A stretch of 64,000 nt of DNA from Pseudovibrio exalbescens DSM 16456 (GCF_000422785.1 NZ_AUGS01000002.1:186001-250000); one strand, 5' to 3'. Numbered from the stretch's first letter, positions 44,982 through 54,600 are shown. A program made the numbers and translations. Notes: a model not told the origin generated them from the letters alone.

Positions 44982-45872
44982 ATGCATTCAGCCAAAGCAG
45001 TTGTCATTATTCTTGCTCTGACAATTGCAACGCTGGTCCTGATCCCCCTGCAATGGATCGCAATGCGCCTGAACCTTCGACTGCAGCGGTTTCTTCCCTT
45101 GCTATGGCATCGCATTGCGCGACGGTTGATGGGATTGCGGGTCCGCCAGCGTGGGCACATGGTGACCCATCGTCCGCTTCTGGTGGCCGCCAACCATGTG
45201 TCGTGGCTGGACATTGTCGTTTTGGGACAGACCGCACCTCTCAGCTTCATTGCGAAATCTGAAGTGGCCTCTTGGCCTGTTTTTGGCCTTTTTGCCAAGT
45301 TACAACGCTCGGTCTTCGTCAACCGCAATCGCCGCAGCCATACGGGCAAGGTAACGCGGGAAGTTGCGGATCGAATGGCCCAGGGCGACGCCATGGTGCT
45401 GTTTGCAGAAGGGACATCGAGTAATGGCAATGAGGTGCTCCCGTTTCGCTCAGCCTTGATTGGTGCTGTCCATCATGCCATGGACCAAGGGGACGGGGAT
45501 AAAGCGTGGGTGCAACCACTGGCCATCAGCTATACCCACTTGCAGGGCATGCCGATGGGGCGCTTCTGGCGACCGCATGTCGCCTGGTATGGCGACATGG
45601 AATTGCCGGGGCATCTGTGGGCGCTGCTAAAGGAAGGCGGCCTTGATGTGCAGCTTACATGGGGCGAGCCCATTCCGCTGGACGGGGCGTTCAATCGCAA
45701 GCAGCTCACCCAGGCTTTGGAGCGCGATGTGCGCACCATGGCTACGGCTGCGCTGACGGGCGCAGAAAATACGCATTTCGTTCAAACGAACGCAAATGAA
45801 CGCACCGCCTTCTCAAGCGGGCAAAAAACGATTAAAGCTGACGCAAACGAAGACGCGGAGGTCGCCAGTTAG
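44982..45872 (+). CDS. plsC: 1-acyl-sn-glycerol-3-phosphate acyltransferase
   Basis: A 296-residue membrane acyltransferase making phosphatidic acid. An N-terminal hydrophobic segment (AVVIILALTIATLVLIPLQ) is followed by the catalytic HX4D box in AANHVSWLDIVVLG (near 63-76) and FAEGTSSNGNEVLPFRSAL, the glycerophosphate-binding motif. The hydrophilic C-terminal tail (last ~35 residues) is not conserved. It is tightly linked to fur upstream and miaB downstream, as in other Rhizobiales. Confidence 0.93.
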   Translation: MHSAKAVVIILALTIATLVLIPLQWIAMRLNLRLQRFLPLLWHRIARRLMGLRVRQRGHMVTHRPLLVAANHVSWLDIVVLGQTAPLSFIAKSEVASWPVFGLFAKLQRSVFVNRNRRSHTGKVTREVADRMAQGDAMVLFAEGTSSNGNEVLPFRSALIGAVHHAMDQGDGDKAWVQPLAISYTHLQGMPMGRFWRPHVAWYGDMELPGHLWALLKEGGLDVQLTWGEPIPLDGAFNRKQLTQALERDVRTMATAALTGAENTHFVQTNANERTAFSSGQKTIKADANEDAEVAS

Positions 45873-45929
45873 GGCGGCTGTCCAAGACACCAGTTTCAGT
45901 GCCGAACTGCCGGGCACCCTGAGGACTAA

Positions 45930-47342
45930 ATGGAACATCTGAACCAAGAAAAATCTGCCGAAGCCGACGTTCAAGCCACTCCGGAGGCCAGCGCCACGAA
46001 GGCGTCACGCAAGGTTTTCGTGAAAACCTATGGCTGTCAGATGAATGTGTATGATTCAGACCGGATGACCGACGCGCTGACCAATGACGGATATGAAGCG
46101 ACCGACGCCATGGAAGAGGCGGATCTGGTCATTCTCAATACCTGTCACATTCGGGAGAAGGCCGCGGAAAAGGTGTATTCCGAGCTTGGTCGCATTCGCA
46201 AGCTCAAGGAAGAAAAAGCCAAGGATGGCAAGCAGATGATGGTCTCCGTCGCGGGTTGTGTCGCGCAGGCTGAAGGGGCAGAAATCTCGCGCCGCGCACC
46301 GGTCGTGGACCTTGTGGTTGGCCCGCAGAGCTACCACCGATTGCCCGAACTGCTGAATCGCGCCTCCAACGGATCCAAGGTTGTTGAAACAGAGTTTGAT
46401 ATCGAGGAAAAATTCGAACACCTCGCCAAGCCGACAAAGGAAGCGGTTCGCAAGCGGGGTGTCACCTCGTTCCTAACCGTTCAGGAAGGCTGCGACAAGT
46501 TCTGTACTTTCTGTGTGGTGCCTTATACCCGCGGCGCGGAAGTCTCCCGCAGTGTGGAGCAAATTGTCGGTGAGGCCCGCCGCTTGGCCGGCGCTGGCGT
46601 CCGGGAAGTGACGCTTCTTGGCCAAAACGTGAACGCCTGGCACGGTGAAGGTCCGGACGGACGCGAGTGGGGCCTTGGGGAATTACTGTTCGAATTGGCC
46701 AAGGTCGATGGCATCACCCGCCTGCGTTATACCACATCGCATCCACGAGACATGGATGATGCGCTGATCGCTGCACACCGTGATCTGGACATTCTGATGC
46801 CGTACCTGCATCTGCCGGTGCAGTCCGGTTCTGACGCCATCTTGAAAGCCATGAACCGCAAACACACCCGCGATGAATATTTCCGTCTCATCGACAGAAT
46901 TCGTGAGGCACGTGAAGACATCGCCATGTCAGGTGATTTTATTGTCGGTTTCCCCGGTGAGACGGACCAGGACTTCCGCGATACGATGGATCTGGTGGAG
47001 CGGGTTGGCTATGCCTCCGCCTTTTCTTTCAAGTACAGCCCGCGTCCGGGAACGCCTGGGGCACTGTTGGAAGAGCAAGTTGAGGAAAGCGTTAAAAGTG
47101 AACGGCTTAGCGAGCTTCAGGCGCTTCTGGCTCAGCAGCAACAGGCATTCAATGCGTCTCTTGTCGGCCAGAACATTGAGGTTCTGTTCGAGAAAATGGG
47201 CCGCCGGGAAGGCCAGTTGGCGGGTCGGTCTCCTTGGTTGCAACCCGTTCACGTAAATGCGCCCGCCGAGCTTTACGGTGAAATGGCCACGGTAGAAATT
47301 GTCAGCAGTACAGCAAATAGTCTGGAAGCCAGACTGATTTAA
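45930..47342 (+). CDS. miaB: tRNA-2-methylthio-N6-isopentenyladenosine synthase MiaB
   Basis: A 470-residue radical-SAM methylthiotransferase acting on A37 of tRNA. The UPF0004 domain has cysteines in TYGCQMN, NTCHIRE and [10 protein letters not shown] for the auxiliary 4Fe-4S cluster. The radical-SAM motif is [21 protein letters not shown] domain follows (about 400-465). Length is normal. Fe-S clusters could be supplied by the nearby NfuA. It sits between plsC and phoH in the conserved block. Confidence 0.97.
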   Translation: MEHLNQEKSAEADVQATPEASATKASRKVFVKTYGCQMNVYDSDRMTDALTNDGYEATDAMEEADLVILNTCHIREKAAEKVYSELGRIRKLKEEKAKDGKQMMVSVAGCVAQAEGAEISRRAPVVDLVVGPQSYHRLPELLNRASNGSKVVETEFDIEEKFEHLAKPTKEAVRKRGVTSFLTVQEGCDKFCTFCVVPYTRGAEVSRSVEQIVGEARRLAGAGVREVTLLGQNVNAWHGEGPDGREWGLGELLFELAKVDGITRLRYTTSHPRDMDDALIAAHRDLDILMPYLHLPVQSGSDAILKAMNRKHTRDEYFRLIDRIREAREDIAMSGDFIVGFPGETDQDFRDTMDLVERVGYASAFSFKYSPRPGTPGALLEEQVEESVKSERLSELQALLAQQQQAFNASLVGQNIEVLFEKMGRREGQLAGRSPWLQPVHVNAPAELYGEMATVEIVSSTANSLEARLI

Positions 47343-47390
47343 GGGCATGATGAAACGGCGCGATGAGCGCAGGTTATACGGAGGCATTGA

Positions 47391-48494
47391 TTGAAGGGCA
47401 CAGCCCAAGCCAAACCTGCTTCGCAGGCGAACATGCGACCCGCAGCCGCGTCAGATATGATGCATGTGGTTCTGGCATTCGAGGACAACCGACTGGTCGG
47501 CGACCTGTTCGGTCAGTTTGATCAAAATCTGGCGCTCATTGAACAGCGTATCGGCGTTGATGCCGTGGCACGTGGCAATCAGGTCACGATCCGCGGCAGC
47601 AAGTCTGGCTGTGAGCAGGCAAAGCTGACGCTGGAGGCCCTTTATGCCCGTTTGCAAAAGGGCCACGAAGTGCATCCAGGCGATGTTGACGGCGCGATCC
47701 GAATGGCGGAAGCGGCGGAAGCGCAGTTGGAATTGCCGACCATCGAGCAGCCCAAATCGCGCTTGGCCTTCGCGCAGATATCCACGCGCCGCAAGACGCT
47801 GATCGCCCGCACACCCACGCAGGATGCCTATATCCGTGCCATGGATCGCTGTGATCTGACGTTCGGTGTGGGACCAGCCGGAACAGGCAAGACCTATCTG
47901 GCCGTAGCCTATGCGGCGGCGCTTTTGGAGCGCGGCGAGATTGACCGCATGATCCTGTCTCGCCCGGCTGTGGAAGCGGGCGAGCGCCTGGGCTTCCTGC
48001 CCGGCGACATGAAGGAGAAGGTGGATCCATACCTGCGCCCGCTTTATGATGGCCTGAGCGACATGATGTCTCCGGAAAAGTTGGAGCGCGGTTTGGAGAG
48101 CGGCATGATCGAAGTCGCGCCGCTGGCATTCATGCGCGGTCGTACGCTTTCCAACGCGGTTGTTGTGCTTGATGAAGCACAAAACACCACGTCCATGCAG
48201 ATGAAGATGTTCCTCACCCGTCTTGGTGAGAATTCCAAGATGATTGTGACCGGAGATCCGTCGCAGGTGGACTTGCCACCGGGCCAGATGTCGGGGCTTC
48301 GCGAGGCCTTGAAGATCCTGAATGGCGTGGAAGGCGTCTCCACCGTACGTTTTTCCGAAACGGACGTGGTACGCCACGAACTGGTTGCCCGCATCGTTCA
48401 TGCCTATGATGAAGAAGGGCGCCGTCGTTCCGAGGCACGAGAAGCCGCCAAACAGGAAGAAAAGCAGGAAGAAACCGTCAATGAGCGCAAGTGA
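47391..48494 (+). CDS. phoH: PhoH-family ATPase (YbeZ)
   Basis: A 367-residue ATPase. Walker A is GPAGTGKTYLA (near 158-168), Walker B VVVLDEAQN, and the N-terminal KH-like part spans about 25-95. The C-terminal tail is charged (EAAKQEEKQEETVNERK). YbeZ works with YbeY in rRNA maturation. The start is a TTG at 47391: GGAGG lies six bases upstream and no ATG is as well placed. The gene end overlaps ybeY by 14 bases. Confidence 0.94.
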   Translation: MKGTAQAKPASQANMRPAAASDMMHVVLAFEDNRLVGDLFGQFDQNLALIEQRIGVDAVARGNQVTIRGSKSGCEQAKLTLEALYARLQKGHEVHPGDVDGAIRMAEAAEAQLELPTIEQPKSRLAFAQISTRRKTLIARTPTQDAYIRAMDRCDLTFGVGPAGTGKTYLAVAYAAALLERGEIDRMILSRPAVEAGERLGFLPGDMKEKVDPYLRPLYDGLSDMMSPEKLERGLESGMIEVAPLAFMRGRTLSNAVVVLDEAQNTTSMQMKMFLTRLGENSKMIVTGDPSQVDLPPGQMSGLREALKILNGVEGVSTVRFSETDVVRHELVARIVHAYDEEGRRRSEAREAAKQEEKQEETVNERK

Positions 48495-48990
48495 GTTGCC
48501 GGTTGAGCTTGATCTGCTCATCGAAACCGATGGCTGGGCCGACGAGGACAAACTGCGTGGTTTGTGTGATCGGGCAATCGCGGCAGCGTTCCGCGGCGCC
48601 GCGCTTGAAGTGGTCCCGCACTCTGAGATTTCACTTGTATTCACCTGCGATGAGGCAATACAACAGCTGAACAGGGAATGGCGCGGTAAAGACAAGCCGA
48701 CCAACGTGCTTTCGTTTCCCGGCGGAGATGAAGATGAACCGCCGTTTGGACCGTTGCTGGGCGACATCGTTATCGCTCGGCAAACTGTGGAGCGGGAAGC
48801 CGCAGAGATGGGTATCCCATTTGATGACCATTTAACCCATCTTCTGGTGCATGGAACACTTCACCTTTTCGGTTTCGATCACCAAATAGACGAGGAAGCC
48901 GAGGAGATGGAGCAGTTCGAGCGAGAGATCCTCGCCTCGATTGGCGTTCCGGATCCATATGCAGATGCGCCATTGAGCGCTGACACGTAA
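48481..48990 (+). CDS. ybeY: Endoribonuclease YbeY
   Basis: A 169-residue zinc metalloprotein for 16S rRNA 3' processing and ribosome quality control. The metal motif HGTLHLFGFDH (near 121-131) matches the family. LNREWRGKDKPTNVLSFP is also conserved. The ATG at 48481 lies inside the phoH end (14-base overlap) with AGGAAG upstream, so it is coupled to phoH translation. corC follows by 39 bases. Confidence 0.96.
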   Translation: MSASELPVELDLLIETDGWADEDKLRGLCDRAIAAAFRGAALEVVPHSEISLVFTCDEAIQQLNREWRGKDKPTNVLSFPGGDEDEPPFGPLLGDIVIARQTVEREAAEMGIPFDDHLTHLLVHGTLHLFGFDHQIDEEAEEMEQFEREILASIGVPDPYADAPLSADT

Positions 48991-49029
48991 CCCCGTCGGA
49001 CACACGTCCACGGTACCTATGAGAAAGAG

Positions 49030-50181
49030 ATGACAGGTTCTGAACCGCGAAGTACCGACGGAGGGGAGACCTCCTACGGAAATGATAATAACCCGGAGGA
49101 CTCGAGTTCGTCCGCGCAGATAGCCGCTGACGATCAGGCCGAACCACCAGAGATCAAGCCCGGTTTTTGGGCCGGGCTGACAAATCTCTTCACGTCGTTT
49201 CGACGGCATCGCCGGAACAAGGCGGGGTCTTTGCGGGAAAACCTTGAAGACGAGCTGTCGCGCGAAACGCATGGCGATGACACGGCCTTTACGGCTGACG
49301 AGCGCGAGCTTCTTGCCAATATCCTGCAATTGCGCGGCTCTCGCGTCGAAGACGTGATGATCCCGCGGGCCGACATTCAGGCCGTGGAAGACACGGTGGC
49401 CATTGCCGATTTGATGGAATACTTCAGAGAATCCGGGCATTCCCGCATGCCGGTTTATCATGAAAACCTGGATGACCCACGCGGCATGGTGCACATCAAG
49501 GACTTGATGGCCTACATTGCCGAGCAAGCCGGGGCACCCAAACGCAATGGCCGTAGAAAGAACGGCGAGCGTCTGGAAAACGGCAGCAACGGCAAGGACA
49601 CCGCAGCAGAGGTTATGAATCTGGCCACTGTGGATCTGTCCCGTCCCCTGTGCGAGACCGGGCTGGTGCGTCCTTTGCATTTCGTTCCGCCCTCCATGTC
49701 CTCTTCAGACCTGATGAAGCAGATGCAGGTAACACGCGTGCAGATGGCTTTGGTTATTGATGAGTACGGTGGCACCGATGGCCTTGTTTCGTTGGAAGAT
49801 ATTGTCGAGACGGTTGTTGGCGACATTGAAGACGAGCACGACGAAGCCGAAGAAGCGATGATCACTTCTTTGCGCGACGGAGTGTGGGCCGTTGATCCGC
49901 GGATCGATCTGGATGACCTGGAAGAGGAAATCAAGACTGGCTGGGACCTTGAGGAACTGGCCGAAGATGTCGACACGCTGGGCGGGCTGCTGTTTACTCT
50001 GCTGGGACGGGTGCCGGTACGCGGCGAGTTGATTTCAGATCGGCATTTGCCGGGATATGAATTTGAAGTGATGGACGCGGATCCGCGTCGTATCAAACGC
50101 TTGAAAGTTTACAAGCGCCGCCATGACCAGCGAGCGGCGGCTGTACGGACGCGAAGCAAACGTGCAGAGGCCGCCGAGTAG
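49030..50181 (+). CDS. corC: CBS-domain CorC/HlyC-family protein
   Basis: A 383-residue cytosolic protein with no membrane domain. An acidic N-terminus is followed by paired CBS domains beginning RVEDVMIPRADIQAV (near 112) and continuing through MVHIKDLM and a second repeat with LVIDEYGGTDGLVSLEDI. The C-terminal CorC_HlyC domain starts near 290. It is commonly placed between ybeY and lnt and is linked to magnesium efflux or, historically, hemolysin. The stop codon lies in the loop of a terminator hairpin (50166-50190). Confidence 0.9.
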   Translation: MTGSEPRSTDGGETSYGNDNNPEDSSSSAQIAADDQAEPPEIKPGFWAGLTNLFTSFRRHRRNKAGSLRENLEDELSRETHGDDTAFTADERELLANILQLRGSRVEDVMIPRADIQAVEDTVAIADLMEYFRESGHSRMPVYHENLDDPRGMVHIKDLMAYIAEQAGAPKRNGRRKNGERLENGSNGKDTAAEVMNLATVDLSRPLCETGLVRPLHFVPPSMSSSDLMKQMQVTRVQMALVIDEYGGTDGLVSLEDIVETVVGDIEDEHDEAEEAMITSLRDGVWAVDPRIDLDDLEEEIKTGWDLEELAEDVDTLGGLLFTLLGRVPVRGELISDRHLPGYEFEVMDADPRRIKRLKVYKRRHDQRAAAVRTRSKRAEAAE

Positions 50182-50197
50182 GCGGCCTCTTTATTTG
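50166..50197 (+). terminator. Terminator hairpin containing the corC stop codon
   Basis: A perfect 10-bp stem (50166-50175 with 50181-50190) has a 5-base loop and is followed by TTATTT. The corC TAG starts in the loop (50179-50181). lnt begins 28 bases beyond the stem. Confidence 0.8.
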
Positions 50198-50217
50198 TTG
50201 GGGCAAGTAAGAGACAG

Positions 50218-51837
50218 ATGACAACCTTGACGCTTTTTGCCGAGCGGCTGGCGCAGCCGTTTCTGTTGTCTTGGGGGCTGAGGCGCGCCGGGCTCTGCTT
50301 TTTGCTGGGAGTCATCGCAGCTTTTTCCATGCCTCCGTTCGGTTTGTTCCCTCTGCTGATGCTGGTGTTTCCGGCGCTGGTGTGGGTGCTGGACGGTACG
50401 CGAGTGGCTGCACAGGGCGATACTCGAAAAAAGGCGCTCGGCTTCTTTGCGGTCGGCTGGTGGTTTTCCTTCGGTTTTTTCCTCGTGGGGTTGAGCTGGA
50501 TTGGTGAAGCCTTTCTCGTAGAGGCCGACGTTTATGCGTGGATGATGCCGTTCGCGGTGGTCATTTTGCCAGCCGGGCTAGCGCTGTTTTCTGCGTTCTC
50601 GCTCAGTCTGGCCAGTTTTGTCTGGGGAGCAGGTCCCAACCGCGTCGTGGCGCTGGCCGTCGCGCTCACACTCTCAGATTTTGTTCGGGCGCACGCATTT
50701 ACGGGCTTTCCATGGAACTCCTGGGGCTATGCTGTTGCTCAAAACGACAGTCTCATACAGCTGGCGGCCTATCTCGGCTTGTTTGGACTGTCGTTTCTCG
50801 TGGTTTTGGTGGCATCTGCCCCTGCTGCACTGTTGAATGGCAAAAAAGAAGGGCGTTCCTTGCCGCTGCTGACGGTGTGCCTACTACTTGTGATAGGGGC
50901 AACAAGTCTCGGGTTTTGGCGTTTGAACACCACCGAACTTGAACTTGATTCAGTAGATATTGTGATCATTCAACCCAACATACCGCAAAGTGAGAAATGG
51001 AAACCAGAAAACCGGAACCGGCTGTTGCCTGCGTATCTTTCCCAGACACGGGACGCATTGGCCGATAGAGAAGCGGGGGCAAACCCAACCCTGGTTTTCT
51101 GGCCCGAATCCGCATTTCCATTTCTACTGACACAGGAGCCTGGAGCGCTTGCTGCGATTGCAGACATCATTCCACAGAATACTTACCTTGTGACCGGAGG
51201 TATTCGGTCAGGCTATCAAGGCGAGGGAAACCCTGTTTTTTATAATAGTGTTTACCTCATTGATAACGAGGGAATCATAAGTGATGTTTATGATAAGGTT
51301 CGCTTGGTCCCCTTCGGTGAATACTTGCCATTGCGCACGGTTTTGCAATCTATTGGTGTGGATCGCTTGGTGCCCGCTCCCAGCGATTTCACACCAGGCT
51401 TTCGCTACAGATCGATGGACATACCCGGCATTGGCCTATTCCAACCATTGGTCTGTTATGAGGCAATTTTTCCTCAAACTCGCCTTGAGATCGCTGAAAG
51501 GCCTCAATTCATAGCAAATATAACCAATGACGGCTGGTTTGGGGAAAGTTTTGGTCCCTACCAACATCTCATACAGGCGCGTATGCGCGCCGTTGAGCAG
51601 GGAATCCCGGTGATACGTGCAGCGAACACAGGTATATCCGCAGTGATAAGTCCGCTTGGAGATATACTATCGCAAGTTGCTTTGAATTCGACAGGATCTA
51701 TTAAAGATCGCCTGCCAAAACTACTGAGGCCTACACTCTATGCGAAGTGGGGTGACTGGATTTCTGTACTATTTATTCTAGGTTGTGTTTGTCTCCTATT
51801 GGTATTTGGAGCGCTTTTACCTGCTCGTAGAGATTGA
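50218..51837 (+). CDS. lnt: Apolipoprotein N-acyltransferase
   Basis: A 539-residue inner-membrane enzyme that adds the third acyl chain to lipoproteins. Six or so N-terminal membrane segments are followed by a nitrilase-like periplasmic domain. The catalytic Glu is in FWPESAFPF, the Lys in YDKVRLVPFGEYLPLR and the Cys in VCYEAIFP. A last membrane segment closes the C-terminus. The second half of the gene is visibly more AT-rich than its neighbours. In Sinorhizobium this gene (actA) is associated with acid tolerance and followed by a PhrR-type regulator, as here. Confidence 0.95.
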   Translation: MTTLTLFAERLAQPFLLSWGLRRAGLCFLLGVIAAFSMPPFGLFPLLMLVFPALVWVLDGTRVAAQGDTRKKALGFFAVGWWFSFGFFLVGLSWIGEAFLVEADVYAWMMPFAVVILPAGLALFSAFSLSLASFVWGAGPNRVVALAVALTLSDFVRAHAFTGFPWNSWGYAVAQNDSLIQLAAYLGLFGLSFLVVLVASAPAALLNGKKEGRSLPLLTVCLLLVIGATSLGFWRLNTTELELDSVDIVIIQPNIPQSEKWKPENRNRLLPAYLSQTRDALADREAGANPTLVFWPESAFPFLLTQEPGALAAIADIIPQNTYLVTGGIRSGYQGEGNPVFYNSVYLIDNEGIISDVYDKVRLVPFGEYLPLRTVLQSIGVDRLVPAPSDFTPGFRYRSMDIPGIGLFQPLVCYEAIFPQTRLEIAERPQFIANITNDGWFGESFGPYQHLIQARMRAVEQGIPVIRAANTGISAVISPLGDILSQVALNSTGSIKDRLPKLLRPTLYAKWGDWISVLFILGCVCLLLVFGALLPARRD

Positions 51838-52019
51838 CGCGAGGCGGTAAATGTCGTCAACATAGGCTTGCGTGAAAGTCACCGACCAGTTCGCGAAATA
51901 GGCGAAGTGTGTTGCTGACAAAATGCACTGCCAAATAACAACGAAAGCCTCACAAGAAGGTTTTTTCAAAAAACACTGACGGTAATCGACCACAACCATG
52001 ACAGAAGAGGGCCGTAGCA

Positions 52020-52427
52020 ATGGCCAGTAAGAAGGCACCAAATCCCATCGATGTTCACGTCGGCAGTCGTGTTCGGCTGCGGCGTATGATGCTTGGCATG
52101 AGCCAGGAAAAGCTCGGTGAGAGCTTGGGCATCACTTTCCAGCAGATCCAGAAGTATGAAAAAGGCACCAATCGCATTGGCGCCAGTCGGTTGCAGCACA
52201 TAGCGACGATTTTGAAAGTGCCTGTAGCATTTTTCTTTGAAGACGCGCCGGGCTCTCCTGAGGAAGCGCAAGGGGTAGGGGATAATCCGCAAACCACCTA
52301 TGTCGTTGATTTTCTTTCGTCTTCCGACGGCTTGGCGCTGAACAAGGCTTTTGTGCGCATTGAAGACCCGAAGGTACGCAGGAAGCTGGTGGAGCTTGTC
52401 AAGAGCTTGGCCGGTGAGGATGCGTAG
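52020..52427 (+). CDS. XRE-family helix-turn-helix regulator (PraR/PhrR-like)
   Basis: A 135-residue regulator. The Cro/C1-type helix-turn-helix spans RVRLRRMMLGMSQEKLGESL and ITFQQIQKYEKGTNRI (about 18-57), followed by LQHIATILKVPVAFFFED. The C-terminal part is a short helical dimerisation region. Its position between lnt and metK matches the rhizobial phrR/praR locus, whose product affects acid response and quorum or biofilm traits; orthology is likely but not proven. The 182-base upstream gap contains GTTTTTT-C-AAAAAAC near 51959-51973 and may hold its operator. Confidence 0.85.
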   Translation: MASKKAPNPIDVHVGSRVRLRRMMLGMSQEKLGESLGITFQQIQKYEKGTNRIGASRLQHIATILKVPVAFFFEDAPGSPEEAQGVGDNPQTTYVVDFLSSSDGLALNKAFVRIEDPKVRRKLVELVKSLAGEDA

Positions 52428-52462
52428 TTTTCACGATATGTGGCGACTGTGGAAACTTAGGC

Positions 52463-52526
52463 TTGACCTTCGGTAGGCCCTTGGTTCATTAAAGACGAGG
52501 CGACGGGGTTCCGTCGCTTCTTTTTT
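52463..52526 (+). promoter_or_regulatory. metK leader: possible promoter plus terminator-shaped hairpin
   Basis: A strong hairpin (52497-52506 with 52511-52520, 10 bp with one G-U, loop GGTT) followed by six T ends only about 30 bases before the metK start. A preceding hairpin (52461-52478) overlaps a TTGACC element (52463-52468) with a weak TCATTA 17 bases on. It may simply end the xre transcript or may attenuate metK. I do not see a known SAM-riboswitch consensus. Confidence 0.5.
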
Positions 52527-52554
52527 GTTTATCTTCCCAGAAGGACGTTTGCCA

Positions 52555-53739
52555 ATGGCTCGTCAAAGCTATTACTTCACCTCGGAGTCCGTCTCCGAGG
52601 GACACCCTGATAAAGTATGCGACCGTATCTCGGACGCAATTGTGGATGCCTTCCTGCGCGAAATGCCGGAAGCGCGTGTTGCCGCTGAAACCATGGCAAC
52701 CACAAACAAGTTGATCATCGCAGGGGAAACCCGCGGTCCCGCTTCCATTACAAAAGAATATCTGGCGCATCTGGCCCGATTGGCTGTTCGCGACATCGGC
52801 TACGAGCAAGACGGTTTCCATTGGGAAAACGTTGATATCGAAGTGCTGTTGCATGACCAGTCCGTCGATATTGCTCAGGGCGTGGATGCAGCCGGCGAAA
52901 AGGATGAAGGTGCCGGGGACCAGGGCATCATGTTCGGTTACGCATGCCGCGAGACCCCGGAACTGATGCCTGCTCCGATCCTGTATTCCCACAAGATCTT
53001 GAAGCTGCTGGCCGAGGCCCGCAAATCCGGCAATGAGCCAACGCTTGGCCCGGATGCGAAGAGCCAGGTCACTGTGCGTTATGAAGACGGCAAGCCTGTT
53101 GCTGTTTCTTCCATCGTGCTGTCGACCCAGCACATTGATCCAACAATGACGTCGGCTGATGTGCGCGACGTGGTTGAGCCATACATTCGCGCGGCGTTGC
53201 CTGCTGAATGGATCAAGCCGGAAACGGTTTGGCACATCAATCCGACGGGCAAGTTCGTGATTGGTGGTCCCGATGGTGATTGTGGCCTGACGGGTCGCAA
53301 GATCATCGTGGATACTTATGGTGGCGCAGCTCCGCATGGCGGCGGCGCATTTTCCGGTAAGGATCCGACCAAGGTTGACCGTTCTGCGGCGTATGCGGCC
53401 CGCTATCTGGCCAAGAACGTGGTTGCGGCTGATCTGGCGGACCGGTGTACCATTCAGTTGTCCTACGCGATCGGTATTGCAGAGCCGCAGTCCGTTTTTG
53501 TAGACACTCACGGTACCGGTAAAGCCTCCAATGAGGCGATCGAACGTGCTCTGCGTCAGGTCATGAGCCTTACGCCGCGGGGTATTCGTCAGCATTTGAG
53601 CTTGAACAAGCCGATCTACGAGCGTACAGCAGCCTACGGCCACTTTGGTCGTGAGGCAGAGCAGGACGGCGGCTTCTCTTGGGAGCGTGTCGATCTGGTG
53701 CATACGCTGCACCAACTGCTGGAAAAAGAATACGCTTAA
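52555..53739 (+). CDS. metK: S-adenosylmethionine synthetase
   Basis: A 394-residue enzyme making SAM from methionine and [22 protein letters not shown] near the N-terminus holds the ATP/Mg site, and [12 protein letters not shown] and [19 protein letters not shown] are the two methionine-adenosyltransferase signatures. The ATG at 52555 has AAGGA nine bases upstream and gives the conserved [11 protein letters not shown] start. SAM from this enzyme feeds the many methyltransferases in the window (pmtA, ubiE, miaB, trmB). Confidence 0.97.
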   Translation: MARQSYYFTSESVSEGHPDKVCDRISDAIVDAFLREMPEARVAAETMATTNKLIIAGETRGPASITKEYLAHLARLAVRDIGYEQDGFHWENVDIEVLLHDQSVDIAQGVDAAGEKDEGAGDQGIMFGYACRETPELMPAPILYSHKILKLLAEARKSGNEPTLGPDAKSQVTVRYEDGKPVAVSSIVLSTQHIDPTMTSADVRDVVEPYIRAALPAEWIKPETVWHINPTGKFVIGGPDGDCGLTGRKIIVDTYGGAAPHGGGAFSGKDPTKVDRSAAYAARYLAKNVVAADLADRCTIQLSYAIGIAEPQSVFVDTHGTGKASNEAIERALRQVMSLTPRGIRQHLSLNKPIYERTAAYGHFGREAEQDGGFSWERVDLVHTLHQLLEKEYA

Positions 53740-53754
53740 CTGCGAAGGAAATTC

Positions 53755-53779
53755 CCCGGTCGGTCTCAGGCCGACCGGG
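53755..53779 (+). repeat. 9-bp perfect hairpin between metK and trmB
   Basis: CCCGGTCGG at 53755-53763 pairs exactly with 53771-53779 across a 7-base loop; the tail is ACAAAAATG rather than T-rich. The only GGGA that could serve as trmB ribosome site lies in the 3' arm, so pairing would reduce trmB translation. Confidence 0.6.
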
Positions 53780-53790
53780 ACAAAAATGCA

Positions 53791-54489
53791 ATGACAGATC
53801 ATTACTCAGGCTCTTTCTTTGGCCGCCGGGTCGGCAAGCCGTTACGGGATCGACAGGCCCGATTGCTGACCGATTTTCTACCCACCATCGCAGTTGATTT
53901 GGAACAACCGGCTCCGTCAAATCTCGCGGAGCTTTTTGATGTTCCCGTCAAAGAAGTCTGGCTTGAGATCGGCTTTGGCGGATCTGAGCACCTGCTGCAT
54001 CGAGCGCGCGAAAATCCTGAGATCGGGTATATCGGTTGTGAGCCATTTCAGAGCGGCATGGCCAAGGCGTTGACGGGCATTGCCGATGATGATCTCAAGA
54101 ACGTACGGTTGTTTTACGATGATGCAGTAAAACTGTTGGACTGGATGCCGGCGGGTGCGGTCGATGGCGTCTATCAGCTTTATCCAGATCCGTGGCCCAA
54201 GAAAAAACACTGGAAGCGGCGTTTTGTTAATCCGGTAAATCTGACCCGTATTGCTCGCGTTTTGAAGCCCGGTTGCCACTATCGATTTGCCAGCGACATT
54301 GATACCTATGTGGACTGGACTCTGGCTCATTGCCGGGACCATCCGGCTTTCGAGTGGACCGCAGAGCGGCCTGCAGATTGGCGCACCCCGTGGGCGAATT
54401 GGCCGGGAACGCGGTATGAGCGCAAGGCCATACGCGAAGGGCGCATCGGTCGGTATTTGACTTTCTTGCGGGTGCCGGATCGTCCTTGA
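53791..54489 (+). CDS. trmB: tRNA (guanine-N7)-methyltransferase
   Basis: A 232-residue SAM-dependent enzyme forming m7G46 in t[19 protein letters not shown] (near 53-68) is the SAM motif, and [18 protein letters not shown] (near 130-147) is the family signature. The ATG at 53791 has no good ribosome site because the upstream bases fall in a hairpin; translation may be coupled to metK or weak. A perfect terminator follows at 54503-54531. Confidence 0.94.
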   Translation: MTDHYSGSFFGRRVGKPLRDRQARLLTDFLPTIAVDLEQPAPSNLAELFDVPVKEVWLEIGFGGSEHLLHRARENPEIGYIGCEPFQSGMAKALTGIADDDLKNVRLFYDDAVKLLDWMPAGAVDGVYQLYPDPWPKKKHWKRRFVNPVNLTRIARVLKPGCHYRFASDIDTYVDWTLAHCRDHPAFEWTAERPADWRTPWANWPGTRYERKAIREGRIGRYLTFLRVPDRP

Positions 54490-54502
54490 ACAGGAAGGAC
54501 GA

Positions 54503-54531
54503 ACACCGATGTCTGGATCGGTGTCTTTTTT
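54503..54531 (+). terminator. Intrinsic terminator after trmB
   Basis: A perfect 8-bp stem (54503-54510 with 54517-54524) has a 6-base loop, then C and six T. It ends the metK-trmB unit just before the rimP promoter. Confidence 0.92.
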
Positions 54532-54532
54532 G

Positions 54533-54560
54533 TTGCATCCCTCAGGTAAATGACTATATT
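54533..54560 (+). promoter_or_regulatory. Promoter of the rimP-nusA-infB operon
   Basis: TTGCAT (54533-54538) and TATATT (54555-54560) are 16 bases apart, directly after the trmB terminator. Transcription would begin near 54567 and give a leader of about 145 bases. Confidence 0.6.
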
Positions 54561-54600
54561 GCGCTCAAGAGTTCTCATCCGGCTCGTAAAGAGCGATAGG

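Noticed and set aside
47451-48767. 438-codon open frame antisense to phoH/ybeY
   Set aside because: Overlaps two conserved genes completely and lacks any domain.
52428-52554. Known SAM-II or SAM/SAH riboswitch upstream of metK
   Set aside because: I could not match either consensus; only hairpins are evident, so no riboswitch is annotated.
52489-53802. 437-codon open frame antisense to metK
   Set aside because: Opposite a complete metK with all signatures; no support for coding.
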